From: Anaerolineae bacterium
Lineage (GTDB): Bacteria; Chloroflexota; Anaerolineae; Anaerolineales; Anaerolineaceae
DNA length: 64,000 nucleotides
Assembly (NCBI GenBank): GCA_013314735.1
Contig: JABUFD010000002.1
Coordinates: 310,001 to 374,000, forward strand
Reading direction: 5' to 3'
Part shown: piece after piece, positions 9,609-19,291 of the stretch
Layout: each line of letters begins with the position of its first letter
How positions within the stretch are numbered: position 1 is the stretch's first letter
The notes under the pieces: generated by a model
Seen by the model: only the letters and a program-made list of their open reading frames with translations
The model's database searches: none
Told to the model about the DNA's origin: nothing
Made by a program: the position numbers and the translations under genes

Positions 9609-10925
9609 ATGAAAGTTGCCGTGTTTGGCCTTGGTTATGTGGGCTGTGTCATGGCTGCCTGCCTGGCCCATGATGGACACCAGGTGTTGGGGGTTGATAT
9701 CAACCCAACCAAGGTGGATTTGTTGAACGCAGGACAGTCACCGATTTTGGAATCGGGATTGCAGGAACTGGTCAGCATGGGGGTGCAATCTGGAAAGCTG
9801 GGTGCAACGGTGGATCATCAGTCGGTTGTGCAGCAGAGTGATATCAGTGTAATTTGTGTGGGAACGCCAAGCCGGGACAATGGCAGCCTGCGTGTGGAAG
9901 ATGTCGAGCATGTTTGCGAACAGATTGGAACCGATCTGCGCAACACGCCGGCATACCATGTCGTGGTAGTACGCAGCACAGTTTTACCCGGCACGGTGGA
10001 AGGACGGTTGATCCCCATCCTTGAACTCGCATCTGGCCGCAAAGCAGGGGTGGATTTTGGGGTATGCATGAACCCGGAGTTTTTACGTGAAGGTTCTGCT
10101 ATCCGTGACTACACCCAGCCTGGTCTTTTTGTCATTGGTGAATTGGATCAGCGAAGTGGTGATGTTCTCCAGGCGATCTATCAATCAATTCCATTATCGC
10201 CCATTCGCACCACGCTCCGCACAGCAGAGATGGTGAAATACACCTGCAATGCCTTTCACGCGATGAAGGTAGTTTTTGGTAATGAAATCGGCATGATTGC
10301 GAAAGCCAATGGTGTAGACGGGCAGGAAGTGATGCAAATCATTTGCCAGGACCATCACCTGAACATTTCACCGACGTATCTGCGTCCCGGTTTTGCCTTT
10401 GGCGGCTCTTGCCTTCCCAAGGATTTGCGAGCTATCCTGTACCGCGCGAAGGAACTGGATATAGACGTCCCCATGCTGGGATCCATTCTGCAAAGCAACC
10501 ACGGCCATGTTCAAACAGCCATACGCATGGTGGAAAAGACCGGAAAACATAAGGTCGGCGTTCTGGGACTCAGCTTTAAGCCTGGAACGGATGATGTGCG
10601 GGAAAGTCCGACCATTACCTTGATCGAAACCCTGATTGGAAGGGGATACCAGGTAAGGATCTTTGACCAGACTATTCAACTCGCCAGGTTGATTGGCGCA
10701 AATAAGGCATTTTTGGAAAAAGGGATTCCCCACATTACCACGTTGATGTGTGGTTCCATTGATGAATTGGTAGATCAGTCTGATGTGTTGGTAGTGTCCA
10801 ACCATTCCCCGGAGTTTCGCGATGTGCCAGGAAAAGTAAGACCCGGACAAATCCTGATCGACCTGGTTGGGATTGCCAAAGACGGGCAGCTTCCCGAGGG
10901 TCAATACCAGGGTATCTGTTGGTGA
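9609..10925 (+). CDS. algD: GDP-mannose 6-dehydrogenase (AlgD type)
   Basis: A 438-residue NAD-dependent nucleotide-sugar dehydrogenase that would oxidise GDP-mannose to GDP-mannuronate. The Rossmann motif is FGLGYVG near the N-terminus; the catalytic cysteine lies in FGGSCLPKDLRA; the C-terminal domain has LGLSFKPGTDDVRESP. The stretches GNEIGMIAKANGVDG, ICQDHHLN and RPGFAFGGSC resemble AlgD more than UDP-glucose dehydrogenase (Ugd), but a UDP-sugar enzyme is not excluded. ATG 9609 is chosen over the upstream frame opening because GAGGAG precedes it and it starts directly at the first beta-strand. It suggests the polymer contains a uronic acid. Confidence 0.8.
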   Translation: MKVAVFGLGYVGCVMAACLAHDGHQVLGVDINPTKVDLLNAGQSPILESGLQELVSMGVQSGKLGATVDHQSVVQQSDISVICVGTPSRDNGSLRVEDVEHVCEQIGTDLRNTPAYHVVVVRSTVLPGTVEGRLIPILELASGRKAGVDFGVCMNPEFLREGSAIRDYTQPGLFVIGELDQRSGDVLQAIYQSIPLSPIRTTLRTAEMVKYTCNAFHAMKVVFGNEIGMIAKANGVDGQEVMQIICQDHHLNISPTYLRPGFAFGGSCLPKDLRAILYRAKELDIDVPMLGSILQSNHGHVQTAIRMVEKTGKHKVGVLGLSFKPGTDDVRESPTITLIETLIGRGYQVRIFDQTIQLARLIGANKAFLEKGIPHITTLMCGSIDELVDQSDVLVVSNHSPEFRDVPGKVRPGQILIDLVGIAKDGQLPEGQYQGICW

Positions 10926-10949
10926 GATGATCACAAGGCAAGTACACCG

Positions 10950-11987
10950 ATGACTCCTGTTCGTTACGTCGTTTATCGCTATTCCCACCATTCGCCTCAT
11001 TCGGGGTATTCGCGATTGGCAGAATATGGCGAAAAGCTGCTCTCTGCCGAGATGATTCCTGTCGCGAAGCCAGTACCAAAATGGCTGTTCCGCGATCGAA
11101 TCTATTGGCGGTTGGCAAAGGGCACGCCCGGGTATACCCGGGAAGCGATTGCAGCAGAATTGGCTGTCGGTCTGCGCCTGTTGCGGGAAAAGGATACGAT
11201 ATTCCATTTCTTGTATGGGGAAACGACATACCATTATTGTGGATCGCTGAATCATCACCGGGGGAACCGCATATTGGCAACGTTTCATCTGCCGCCAGCC
11301 GGTATCCAACGATCCTGGATGATTGAGAAACCACTCCAGCAATTATCCGCCGTGGTTTGCGTGGGTACCAGCCAACAGGATTATCTTGGCAAGATTGTCG
11401 GCCATGAACGGGTATTTTTTGCTCCACTGGGGATTGATCTGGATTACTATACCCCGCTGCAATCTTTTTCAGAACGCGATCCTGATTTATGCCTGGTTGT
11501 GGGTGACAATTACCGCGATTTTGCGACATTGCGGGGGGTGATTGAGCTGGTATCGTATCTCCGACCGCAAACACATTTCGTCGCAGTCCTGCCGCAACGT
11601 TGTTATGCATTGGTAGGGGAGCATCCCAACCTGACAATGAAATCCAAAATTCCCGAAGCAGAACTACTGGCATTGTACCGGTCTGCCTCATTAATGGTAC
11701 TTCCACTTACTGATGCCACTGCGAATAACGCGGTGTTGGAAGCCATGGCTTGCGGACTGCCCATGGTGGTCACGGATGTGGGTTCAACCCGTGATTATGT
11801 GAGTGAAGATTGCTCATCGCTGACTCCGGTTGGTGCAGCGCGAAAAATGGCAGAGTGTGTGATTGATTTGTTGGCGTCACCGGATACGCTGGAAACAATG
11901 TCAAAAGCAGCCCTGACACAGGCCGCCAAATTTGCATGGCCGGTTGTTATGAACAAGGTTCAAATGATCTACTCGGTAATCCAATGA
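10950..11987 (+). CDS. GT4 family glycosyltransferase
   Basis: A 345-residue GT-B protein. The C-terminal half contains LALYRSASLMVLPLTDATANN followed by AVLEAMACGLPMVVTDVGS, the E-x7-E-type donor-binding segment of GT4 enzymes. The N-terminal half begins YVVYRYSHHSPHSGYSRLAEY, which resembles a nucleotide-free acceptor domain. It follows algD with a 24-nt gap in the same operon. Two long antisense open frames cover this gene but lack ribosome-binding sites and domain signals. Confidence 0.82.
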   Translation: MTPVRYVVYRYSHHSPHSGYSRLAEYGEKLLSAEMIPVAKPVPKWLFRDRIYWRLAKGTPGYTREAIAAELAVGLRLLREKDTIFHFLYGETTYHYCGSLNHHRGNRILATFHLPPAGIQRSWMIEKPLQQLSAVVCVGTSQQDYLGKIVGHERVFFAPLGIDLDYYTPLQSFSERDPDLCLVVGDNYRDFATLRGVIELVSYLRPQTHFVAVLPQRCYALVGEHPNLTMKSKIPEAELLALYRSASLMVLPLTDATANNAVLEAMACGLPMVVTDVGSTRDYVSEDCSSLTPVGAARKMAECVIDLLASPDTLETMSKAALTQAAKFAWPVVMNKVQMIYSVIQ

Positions 11988-11997
11988 ATCTGTTAAT

Positions 11998-13281
11998 ATG
12001 TTGGGACAAAGGAAGTCTTTACCTTTGAGCAGTCAGTTGGACAGACCCACACCAAAGGTATCGGTCATCATACCAGTTTACAACCAGGCGGAGTATCTTG
12101 GCCCGGCGATTGAGAGTGTCCTTACCCAATCTTTTCCTGCCCATGAGATCGTGGTGATTAACGATGGATCTACTGACCATTCCTCAGAGGTTGCTGCAAA
12201 GTATCATGACAGGATTCGGTACATTTCCCAGGCGAATCAGGGATTGGCTGGAGCCCGGAATACCGGAATTGAGGCTTCGCACGGTGATTGGATTGCATTC
12301 CTGGATTCGGATGATGCCTGGCTGCCGGATTATCTGGAATCCATGGTCGCCTTCGCCGGTCAGAACCCGCAGGCTGTGGTCTTCTATTGCGCTGCGCAAT
12401 GCATGGATCGGGATGGTAATGGACTGCCGCAGGTTGTCGGATATCGTTCTGTTGAATCGGCTGGTATGTACGAGGTGCTGCTGCGTACCAACTTTATCAT
12501 TCCAAGCACTGTTTTAGCACGCAGAGAGAGCTTGCAGGCAGCGGGAAGTTTTGATCGGAACCTTCGTTCCTGTGAAGACTGGGATTTGTGGCTGAATATC
12601 CTCGAACGCGGTGGCCAGATCATGGGATATCCTACCGTACTGGTTCAATATCGCATTCATGGAACCAGTCTGTCAGCGAACGTGGCCACTATGCAACATT
12701 CCCACCATGCGGTCATTCAGAAACATTTTGGACCTGACGATCAGCAATATGAGAGGTGGAACGACCTCAAGCGCTTTGCGTATGGTGGGCTGTACCGTTA
12801 TCAACTCTTAACCAATATCCAGCGAAAACAGGATTGGCAGGGATCGGCCATTTTGGAAAAAGCGTTTTTGGCAGATCCATCGAACTGTTCCGATATCGAT
12901 TTCTTTTATGATCTTGCGTTGGGCAGTCAACCGGTTGGATACCGCGGCAGCCGGTTGAAACTTAATCTCGAAGACAATGTGAGAAATCTGCAACAACTTC
13001 TGGATGGTTTATTTTCAGAGGTTATCCACCCGCATAATCCATTGCAACCCAGGCGCAGGGTCATTCTGGGTACCGCATATAAGGCGGTTGGCATGCTGGC
13101 ATACAATACCGATCGTTATGCGATGTGCCGCAAATACCTGCGTCATGCGCTGTGGCAACAACCAGCATTGCTGTTCAATGAGAAGTGGATCTGTGGATAT
13201 TTTGTGAAATCCTTGTTTGGAAAATTCGGGCTGGGTTGGGTTCGGCAGGCAAGGAAGGAAATGGCGGCGAATGTAAAATGA
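11998..13281 (+). CDS. GT2 family glycosyltransferase with C-terminal extension
   Basis: A 427-residue GT-A enzyme. VSVIIPVYNQAEYLGPAIESV, VINDGSTDHS and AFLDSDDAW give the donor- and metal-binding core in the first 120 residues; RSCEDWDLWLNI is the acceptor-side motif with the probable catalytic Asp. The remaining C-terminal part (about 190 residues) is helical and TPR-like in feel, similar to the GT2 at 4870. It overlaps the next gene by ATGA at 13278. Confidence 0.87.
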   Translation: MLGQRKSLPLSSQLDRPTPKVSVIIPVYNQAEYLGPAIESVLTQSFPAHEIVVINDGSTDHSSEVAAKYHDRIRYISQANQGLAGARNTGIEASHGDWIAFLDSDDAWLPDYLESMVAFAGQNPQAVVFYCAAQCMDRDGNGLPQVVGYRSVESAGMYEVLLRTNFIIPSTVLARRESLQAAGSFDRNLRSCEDWDLWLNILERGGQIMGYPTVLVQYRIHGTSLSANVATMQHSHHAVIQKHFGPDDQQYERWNDLKRFAYGGLYRYQLLTNIQRKQDWQGSAILEKAFLADPSNCSDIDFFYDLALGSQPVGYRGSRLKLNLEDNVRNLQQLLDGLFSEVIHPHNPLQPRRRVILGTAYKAVGMLAYNTDRYAMCRKYLRHALWQQPALLFNEKWICGYFVKSLFGKFGLGWVRQARKEMAANVK

Positions 13282-14618
13282 AGATTCTGCTGGTCGCTCA
13301 TTTTTTTCCACCTGAGCGCAATGCCGGTGCTGAAAAACGCGCACTGGGATATGCGGTTGAACTGTCAAACCGTGGGCACTCTGTGCAGGTGCTGTGTGCC
13401 GGTGACTGGGATACTGGTGCATCTCATTGGAATGGTACAACGGATGACCGGTATCAGGGGATATCCGTCCGGCGGGTAAATTTGAATTGGGCGCTTGCCG
13501 AAGATCCAAATCGTTTACTTTATGATAATCACCACGTAACGGCTCGTCTGGCAGAATGGCTGCTGGAATGGCAGCCGGATATTGTCCATATCATTTCATT
13601 AATCACCCTGGGAGCGGGTGTGGTGCGTGCCGTAAAAGAGCTTGCCATTCCGGTCGTGATGACCCTGACTGATTTCTGGATGGTATGCCCCAAAATAAGC
13701 CTGGTTCGGGGTGATGGTTTGTTTTGTGATGGTCAGGTTGTTCCGGTTACCTGTTTGAAATGTATGATGTGGAACACGAAAATTTTAAAATCGTCGTCTC
13801 TTTTATTGCCGGGATCCACTGTTGGAACCATTTTGGCATGGCTCAGCCGCCATCCACGTTTGAATCGCCTGCGTGGGCTGCGAGGGATGGCATTGGATAT
13901 GGAAGATCGTCGTGCAGTTCTTTCATCGATCGCCCGGTCGATTGACGTTGTACTCACACCGTCAAACAACATGAGCAGGATCATCGATGCATGCGGCATT
14001 TTCCCTGTTCCAGCCCGTACCATTCACTCCGGGCATGATCTTTCGTGGGTGTCCGAACAATCAGCGCCACATCAGAATCACCTGCAGCGGTTTGGATTCA
14101 TCGGGCAGTGGATTCCGGCCAAAGGACTGCACCAAATAGTGGAAGCCTTTCAGACCCTTAAAGACAGGCGATATGCGCAGCTATTCATATATGGGAATGC
14201 TGAAGAAAATTCTGCTTATGCTACTGCACTTCAAGAGCAAGTCGCCGATGATCCACAGATCCATTGGATGGGAGCATTTCCACACGAGCGACTGGGTACG
14301 GTGCTGAATGAACTGGATATCCTGATTGTGCCCTCGCAATGGCATGAAAATAATCCGCGTGTGGTCCAGGAGGCATTTGCCGCGAAAGTACCTGTGATTG
14401 CTTCCGATGTAGGCGGGATTGCCGAATTTGTGGAACACGGAGTGAATGGGCTACTCTATCCACATGCTTCGGTATCGGCACTTCGCGCACTACTCGAACG
14501 TGTTTTGGATGAACCTGACCTGGTTCAGCAGCTGCAAAACGGGATCAAGCCTGTAAAAACGATGGCAGAGGAAGTCGATGAGATCATCGAGATCTATCGT
14601 AACCTCGTGCCCATTTGA
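13278..14618 (+). CDS. GT4 family glycosyltransferase
   Basis: A 446-residue GT-B enzyme beginning MKILLVAHFFPPERNAGAEK, the classic N-terminal strand and Gly-rich acceptor loop. The C-terminal domain has FGFIGQWIPAKGLHQIVEAF, LFIYGNAEE and NNPRVVQEAFAAKVPVIASD (donor-binding region). An in-frame opening extends to 13185, but ATG 13278 overlaps the preceding stop as ATGA and matches the family start. Several Cys and Trp residues in the middle (FWMVCPKISL, VTCLKCMMW) are typical of a subgroup of GT4 proteins with a Cys cluster. Confidence 0.86.
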   Translation: MKILLVAHFFPPERNAGAEKRALGYAVELSNRGHSVQVLCAGDWDTGASHWNGTTDDRYQGISVRRVNLNWALAEDPNRLLYDNHHVTARLAEWLLEWQPDIVHIISLITLGAGVVRAVKELAIPVVMTLTDFWMVCPKISLVRGDGLFCDGQVVPVTCLKCMMWNTKILKSSSLLLPGSTVGTILAWLSRHPRLNRLRGLRGMALDMEDRRAVLSSIARSIDVVLTPSNNMSRIIDACGIFPVPARTIHSGHDLSWVSEQSAPHQNHLQRFGFIGQWIPAKGLHQIVEAFQTLKDRRYAQLFIYGNAEENSAYATALQEQVADDPQIHWMGAFPHERLGTVLNELDILIVPSQWHENNPRVVQEAFAAKVPVIASDVGGIAEFVEHGVNGLLYPHASVSALRALLERVLDEPDLVQQLQNGIKPVKTMAEEVDEIIEIYRNLVPI

Positions 14619-14722
14619 GCGGTGTGTTAAGTACTGGAAAACGGTCACATTCGGAGCTCAGCAGCTCTCGCGACAGATTGGTATTGATTGAGACATTTAA
14701 GACAACCGAGGAGGTAACAGCG

Positions 14723-15718
14723 ATGGAAAAGGCATTGGTAACCGGCGGCGCTGGTTTCATCGGCTCGCATGTGGCGGAAAGCCTGGTCGGGCTTGGTATG
14801 CAGGTGACTGTGCTGGATGACCTGAGCGGCGGATTCCTGGACAATGTGCCGGATGGCGCACGGTTTGTGGAGGGCAGCGTCAATGATATGGCGTTGGTCA
14901 ATGACTTGTTTGGTGATGAAAAATTTGATTATGTCTACCATCTGGCGGCGTATGCGGCGGAAGGGTTGAGCCATTTTATCAAGGTGTTTAACTACCAGAA
15001 CAACCTGATGGGCAGTATCCACCTGATCAACGCGGCAGTGAACCACAATGTGCGTTGTTTTGTATTTACCTCATCGATTGCCGTATATGGTACCAGCCCG
15101 GTCCTGCCAATGACCGAAGAAACGACACCGCATCCAGAAGATTCGTACGGGATAGCAAAGTTGGCGGTGGAGCAGGAATTGCGTGTTTGTAAAGAAATGT
15201 TTGACCTGAATTATGTCGTGTTCAGGCCGCACAATGTGTACGGCGAGCACCAGAACATCGGCGACAAGTATCGCAATGTGGTTGGGATTTTTATGAATCA
15301 GTTGATGCAGCAGAAGCCGATGACCATTTTTGGTGATGGGCAACAGCGGCGCGCCTTTACCTACATCGGTGATGTGGCGCCGATCATTGCAGAATCAGTC
15401 CACCATCCGGCTGCTTATAATCAAATTTTCAACATCGGCGCAGACCAGCATTTCTCGATCATAGAGCTGGCTGAGGCTGTTGCCCGGGCCATGGGATGTG
15501 AAGCAGAGATCATCCACTCCCCGGAACGGAATGAGGTCCAACTTGCCTATTCCTCCCATGATAAAGTACAACAGTTTTTTGGGCGGCATGATCCGGTATC
15601 GTTGGATGAGGGCCTCAAACGGATGGCAGACTGGGTCAAACTACACGGTGTACGCAGCAGTAAAAAATTTGAGCAGATCGAAATCGCAAAGAATTTCCCG
15701 CGCGCATGGATCAATTAG
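14723..15718 (+). CDS. NAD-dependent nucleotide-sugar epimerase/dehydratase
   Basis: A 331-residue extended SDR enzyme. The NAD-binding motif GGAGFIGSH is at residues 8-16, followed by VLDDLSGG, the catalytic-region strand FTSSIAVYG, and the active-site YGIAKLAVE (Y-x3-K). HNVYGEHQ is typical of UDP-glucose 4-epimerase-like members (GalE/WbpP type). The true start is ATG 14723, preceded by GAGGAGGT; an upstream frame opening at 14615 has no such signal. It makes a sugar precursor for the operon; the exact substrate is not readable. Confidence 0.88.
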   Translation: MEKALVTGGAGFIGSHVAESLVGLGMQVTVLDDLSGGFLDNVPDGARFVEGSVNDMALVNDLFGDEKFDYVYHLAAYAAEGLSHFIKVFNYQNNLMGSIHLINAAVNHNVRCFVFTSSIAVYGTSPVLPMTEETTPHPEDSYGIAKLAVEQELRVCKEMFDLNYVVFRPHNVYGEHQNIGDKYRNVVGIFMNQLMQQKPMTIFGDGQQRRAFTYIGDVAPIIAESVHHPAAYNQIFNIGADQHFSIIELAEAVARAMGCEAEIIHSPERNEVQLAYSSHDKVQQFFGRHDPVSLDEGLKRMADWVKLHGVRSSKKFEQIEIAKNFPRAWIN

Positions 15719-15736
15719 GCTCCAGTAAAAACCGTT

Positions 15737-16651
15737 ATGAATGAACCCTTTGTCATCTCAGTTATTCTCAATACCAATCGCCGGGATGACACGCTGGCGT
15801 GCCTGGCGAGCCTGGCCCAGACTACTTATACCAATCACCGGGTAATTGTGTTGGATAATGATTCCACGGATGGTTCTGTGCCGGCGGTACGAGAGCAGTA
15901 TCCGGACGTGAAGGTCGCACCACTTGAGGAGAACCTGGGCTATGCCGGGAATAACAATTTTGGAATTCAGATGGCATTAGATATGAGGGCGGATTGGGTT
16001 TTCGTGCTGAATGAAGATACGATCCTCGACCCAGATTGCCTGCGCAGTCTGGTGACGGCCGGGGAGCAGGATTCGAATGTTGGAATCGTTGGACCCATGG
16101 TGTATCATCATGATGAACCGACCATTATTCAATCCGGCGGTGGAATTCTGGGACCTGGCTGGGAGAGTATCCACCTTGAAAAAGATCAGATCGATGCGGG
16201 ACAATTGAGGCAGAATCATTTCGTAGAATGGGTGTCAGGTTGTGCCATCCTGGTGAGAAGATCGGTTATTGAAACTGCGGGGATGCTGGATGCGCGCTTC
16301 TTCTATTTTTGGGAAGAAACGGAATGGTGCCTGCGGGCAGGGAAAGCCGGATGGAAAATTCTGCATGTGCCGGCGGCCCGCATTTGGCACAAAGGTGTCC
16401 AGCGCAACTATACTCCCAAACCTTACTTAATATATTACGACACACGCAACCATCTGTTGCTGTTGCAAACACACCATGCGCCCTTGAAAGCCTGGCTGAA
16501 GACGTTGGCGGACATTTTGCGGACTTTGGTCAGCTGGTCGATCCGCCCGAAATGGCGCGGGAAGCGGCTGTACCGTGATGCTATGTGGCATGGATTACTG
16601 GATTTCACACTTGGTCATTGGGGAAAGCAACCGGAGAAATCTGCGCCATGA
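15737..16651 (+). CDS. GT2 family glycosyltransferase (rhamnosyltransferase-like)
   Basis: A 304-residue GT-A enzyme: VISVILNTNRRDDTLACL, VLDNDSTDGS, LGYAGNNNFGIQ and VLNEDTILDP (metal-binding DxD equivalent), then GCAILVRRSVIETAGMLDARFF and EETEWCLRAGKAGW. This pattern is shared by GT2 enzymes of the WcaA/rhamnosyltransferase type, as is the second copy at 20048. It overlaps the next GT4 gene by ATGA. Confidence 0.88.
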   Translation: MNEPFVISVILNTNRRDDTLACLASLAQTTYTNHRVIVLDNDSTDGSVPAVREQYPDVKVAPLEENLGYAGNNNFGIQMALDMRADWVFVLNEDTILDPDCLRSLVTAGEQDSNVGIVGPMVYHHDEPTIIQSGGGILGPGWESIHLEKDQIDAGQLRQNHFVEWVSGCAILVRRSVIETAGMLDARFFYFWEETEWCLRAGKAGWKILHVPAARIWHKGVQRNYTPKPYLIYYDTRNHLLLLQTHHAPLKAWLKTLADILRTLVSWSIRPKWRGKRLYRDAMWHGLLDFTLGHWGKQPEKSAP

Positions 16652-17871
16652 ATATCCTGTTTGTATCCCGCTGGTTTCCTGTACCGCAAGATAATGGCTC
16701 CAGATTACGGATCTATCATCTGCTGCAGGGTTTGGCAAGCCGCCATGCGGTGTACCTGCTCAGTTTCGCTGATGAGGTAGCAAGTGCCCAGGTGGATGCA
16801 CTGGGAAAAATTTGCCGGGATGTACAGCTGGTTCAATGGAAAGAATATGAGCCCAACAGTTTGAAGTCGTTGATGGGGTATTTTCGGTCAGAACCGCGGT
16901 CGCTGGTGGATACCTACTCCACCGATATGGAAACAGAAATTATTCACGCACTGAACTCATGGTCTATTGACATGGTGATTCTCTCCCAATGGCAGATGAC
17001 GGCGTACCGGCATCTCATCAGGGGGATCCCGATTTTGGTCGAGGAGGTTGAGGTCGGGGTTTTGCAAAGTCTGGCGCAGAATGCTTCGTCTATCATAGGT
17101 AAACTGCGGGCGAAATTGACATGGCACAAGCATCAATCCTATTTGCGGCGGGTGTTGGGAGCCGGGCAACCCTGTACAGTCGTTTCAGAGCCAGAACGAG
17201 CACTATTGGGTAGGATTGTGCCGAGGGCAGCCATTCATGTGGTTCCCAATGCGGTGTCAGTCGATACGATTGCGAAAGCGCATGTGGTTTCGCAACCCAA
17301 TCGCCTGATCTTTACCGGGTCTTTCCGCTACCGCCCCAATCATGAGGCCATGGTCTGGTTCATTGAACAGGTATTGCCCCTGATCCAGGAGAAAATACCA
17401 GGGGTGACATTAACGATTACGGGTGATGCAAGCGGGTTGACCTTACCTGACAATCCGGGTGTAATACAGACCGGGTTTGTGGAAGATGTCCATAGACTGA
17501 TCGCCGGATCGACGGTCAGCGTGGTTCCATTGCTGGTGGGTGGTGGTACCCGCCTGAAAATCCTGGAGGCGATGGCATTGCATATTCCCGTCGTGTCCAC
17601 CAGCAAGGGGGCTGAAGGGCTTGCGGTCACAGCCGGTGAGCATCTGTTGATTGCCGATACCCCGCAGGCCTTCGCTAACCAGACCGTTGCTCTCCTGGCA
17701 GATGAATCCTTGCGCCGCAACCTTGCTGATGCAGCGTATGCCCTGGTGCGTGAGAAGTATGATTGGCAGGCTGTGCTGCCGCCATTTCTTGCCCTGGTGG
17801 AGCAGGTTGGGATATCGCAGAACCAGGCTGATTTCCAACAGGCAGTTGGTGGGAGTCGCAGCGAAACATGA
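16648..17871 (+). CDS. GT4 family glycosyltransferase
   Basis: A 407-residue GT-B enzyme starting MNILFVSRWFPVPQDNGSRLR. The C-terminal part has RLIFTGSFRYRPNHEAMVWF, TLTITGDAS and VVPLLVGGGTRLKILEAMAL, a strongly conserved donor-binding segment of sugar transferases that act late in EPS assembly. ATG 16648 makes an ATGA overlap with the upstream gene, so the frame opening at 16585 is rejected. It overlaps the polymerase gene at the 3' end. Confidence 0.87.
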   Translation: MNILFVSRWFPVPQDNGSRLRIYHLLQGLASRHAVYLLSFADEVASAQVDALGKICRDVQLVQWKEYEPNSLKSLMGYFRSEPRSLVDTYSTDMETEIIHALNSWSIDMVILSQWQMTAYRHLIRGIPILVEEVEVGVLQSLAQNASSIIGKLRAKLTWHKHQSYLRRVLGAGQPCTVVSEPERALLGRIVPRAAIHVVPNAVSVDTIAKAHVVSQPNRLIFTGSFRYRPNHEAMVWFIEQVLPLIQEKIPGVTLTITGDASGLTLPDNPGVIQTGFVEDVHRLIAGSTVSVVPLLVGGGTRLKILEAMALHIPVVSTSKGAEGLAVTAGEHLLIADTPQAFANQTVALLADESLRRNLADAAYALVREKYDWQAVLPPFLALVEQVGISQNQADFQQAVGGSRSET

Positions 17872-19271
17872 ATTTACTTTCGAAAATTGAGCAATGGTTT
17901 GTTCGTTTGCAGCAACCGCAATGGCGTACACGCTTGATGTGGCTGTTGGTCATCGGCACAATGACTGCTGCTGCTTTGCTTCCCGCGCTGGCATCGTACA
18001 CACATTTGCTGTATTTATTGGTATTGTTGGTGGGACTGGCCGGGATGATGCTGGTTACACAGTGGCCAGGTCTTGCGCTGAGCGGAATCCTGCTTGGTAT
18101 TTATTTTGTCAGTTATATCGGTCCGGGTGGCGTGAACGCTGCCATTCTGGGGGTGGCAGGAGTTACTGCCTTCTGGTTGGCCGAGATGGTTATCCGGACG
18201 CACAGGCTGGAAATCGTGGAACATCGCACCGCAAGGGCGCTCCTGCTCTTTTTTGCGAGCGCGCTGTTATCTTTTATTGCCGGGCAACTCCCCTGGCATC
18301 CCCTGGCCCGCCATGCTCCACTGGCTGCCCAGGGGGGGGGGTTAATCATCAGCCTGTTGTCTGGTTTTGCCTTCCTGATCATGGGTAACCTGGTTCAAAA
18401 CTTGCGCTGGTTGAAATGGTTCACCTGGCTGTTCCTCCTGATTGGCGTCCTCTACGTAGCGGCACGGCTGGTTCCGGCGGTGGCGAATGTCCTGCGGAAT
18501 TACTTCGCGCCTGGGGCGTTCCAGGGCAGCCTGTTCTTTGTCTGGATCCTGGTCATTCCTTTGAGCCAGGCATTGCTCAATCGCGATTTACATCTCGTAT
18601 GGCGGGTTGCTCTATTCGGCTTTGTTCTCAGCGTTCTTTACATATCAATCATCCAGGCGGGTTCCTGGAAGTCCGGGTATATTCCTCCCCTGGTCGGGGC
18701 AACTGTTGTGGTGCTGGTGGCATTGAAGAAGAAGGCGATATATTTACTGTCATTATTGGCGGTCGCTGGTTATCTTTTGATGCGGGATGCGATTGCCTCC
18801 GATGAATACAGTGCCTTTACCCGTCTGGAGGCCTGGCGGATTGTTTCGGTGCTTACCTTGAAAAACCCCGTCCTTGGTTTGGGATTTGGTAATTACTACT
18901 TTTACACACCATTGACCGATATTAATGGCTGGCGGGTTAATTTCAGTTCGCATAGTCAATATATTGATCTGTTTGCCCAGACCGGTATCCTGGGTATGGC
19001 CAGCTTTCTCTGGTTTTTTGGTGAAGTCGCGGGCCTGGGTTGGCGCTTGCGTAGTACCGCTCCGCAAGGATTTGCCCATGCTTACGTGATTGGCGCATTG
19101 GGCGGCCTGGCAGGAACCCTGGTGGCCGGTTTGTTTGCGGATTGGGTTGTGCCGTTTGTGTATAACATCGGCATGGATGGATTTCGTTCGAGTGTATTAT
19201 CGTGGTTCTTTCTGGGTGGACTGGTTGTGATTTACAGAATCACCAGGCAAACCCGAGATGCTGGCCGTTGA
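17868..19271 (+). CDS. O-antigen polymerase/ligase-like membrane protein (Wzy/WaaL)
   Basis: A 467-residue protein with about ten to twelve hydrophobic helices. The segment GLGFGNYYFYTPLTD followed by FSSHSQYIDLFAQTGILG corresponds to the large periplasmic loop and the H-S/N-x-Y motif of the Wzy_C/O-antigen ligase family. It would polymerise or transfer the glycan outside the membrane. A second family member lies in the AT-rich island at 26554. Here the operon also carries Wzm/Wzt, so whether this one acts as a ligase or a polymerase is open. Confidence 0.8.
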   Translation: MNLLSKIEQWFVRLQQPQWRTRLMWLLVIGTMTAAALLPALASYTHLLYLLVLLVGLAGMMLVTQWPGLALSGILLGIYFVSYIGPGGVNAAILGVAGVTAFWLAEMVIRTHRLEIVEHRTARALLLFFASALLSFIAGQLPWHPLARHAPLAAQGGGLIISLLSGFAFLIMGNLVQNLRWLKWFTWLFLLIGVLYVAARLVPAVANVLRNYFAPGAFQGSLFFVWILVIPLSQALLNRDLHLVWRVALFGFVLSVLYISIIQAGSWKSGYIPPLVGATVVVLVALKKKAIYLLSLLAVAGYLLMRDAIASDEYSAFTRLEAWRIVSVLTLKNPVLGLGFGNYYFYTPLTDINGWRVNFSSHSQYIDLFAQTGILGMASFLWFFGEVAGLGWRLRSTAPQGFAHAYVIGALGGLAGTLVAGLFADWVVPFVYNIGMDGFRSSVLSWFFLGGLVVIYRITRQTRDAGR

Positions 19272-19291
19272 TTGATCATCAGGAGGTAACG

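Noticed and set aside
10368-11706. Two long antisense open frames (324 and 323 codons) over algD and the GT4 gene
   Set aside because: Both are shadows of well-supported glycosylation genes; no ribosome-binding site or domain signal was seen.
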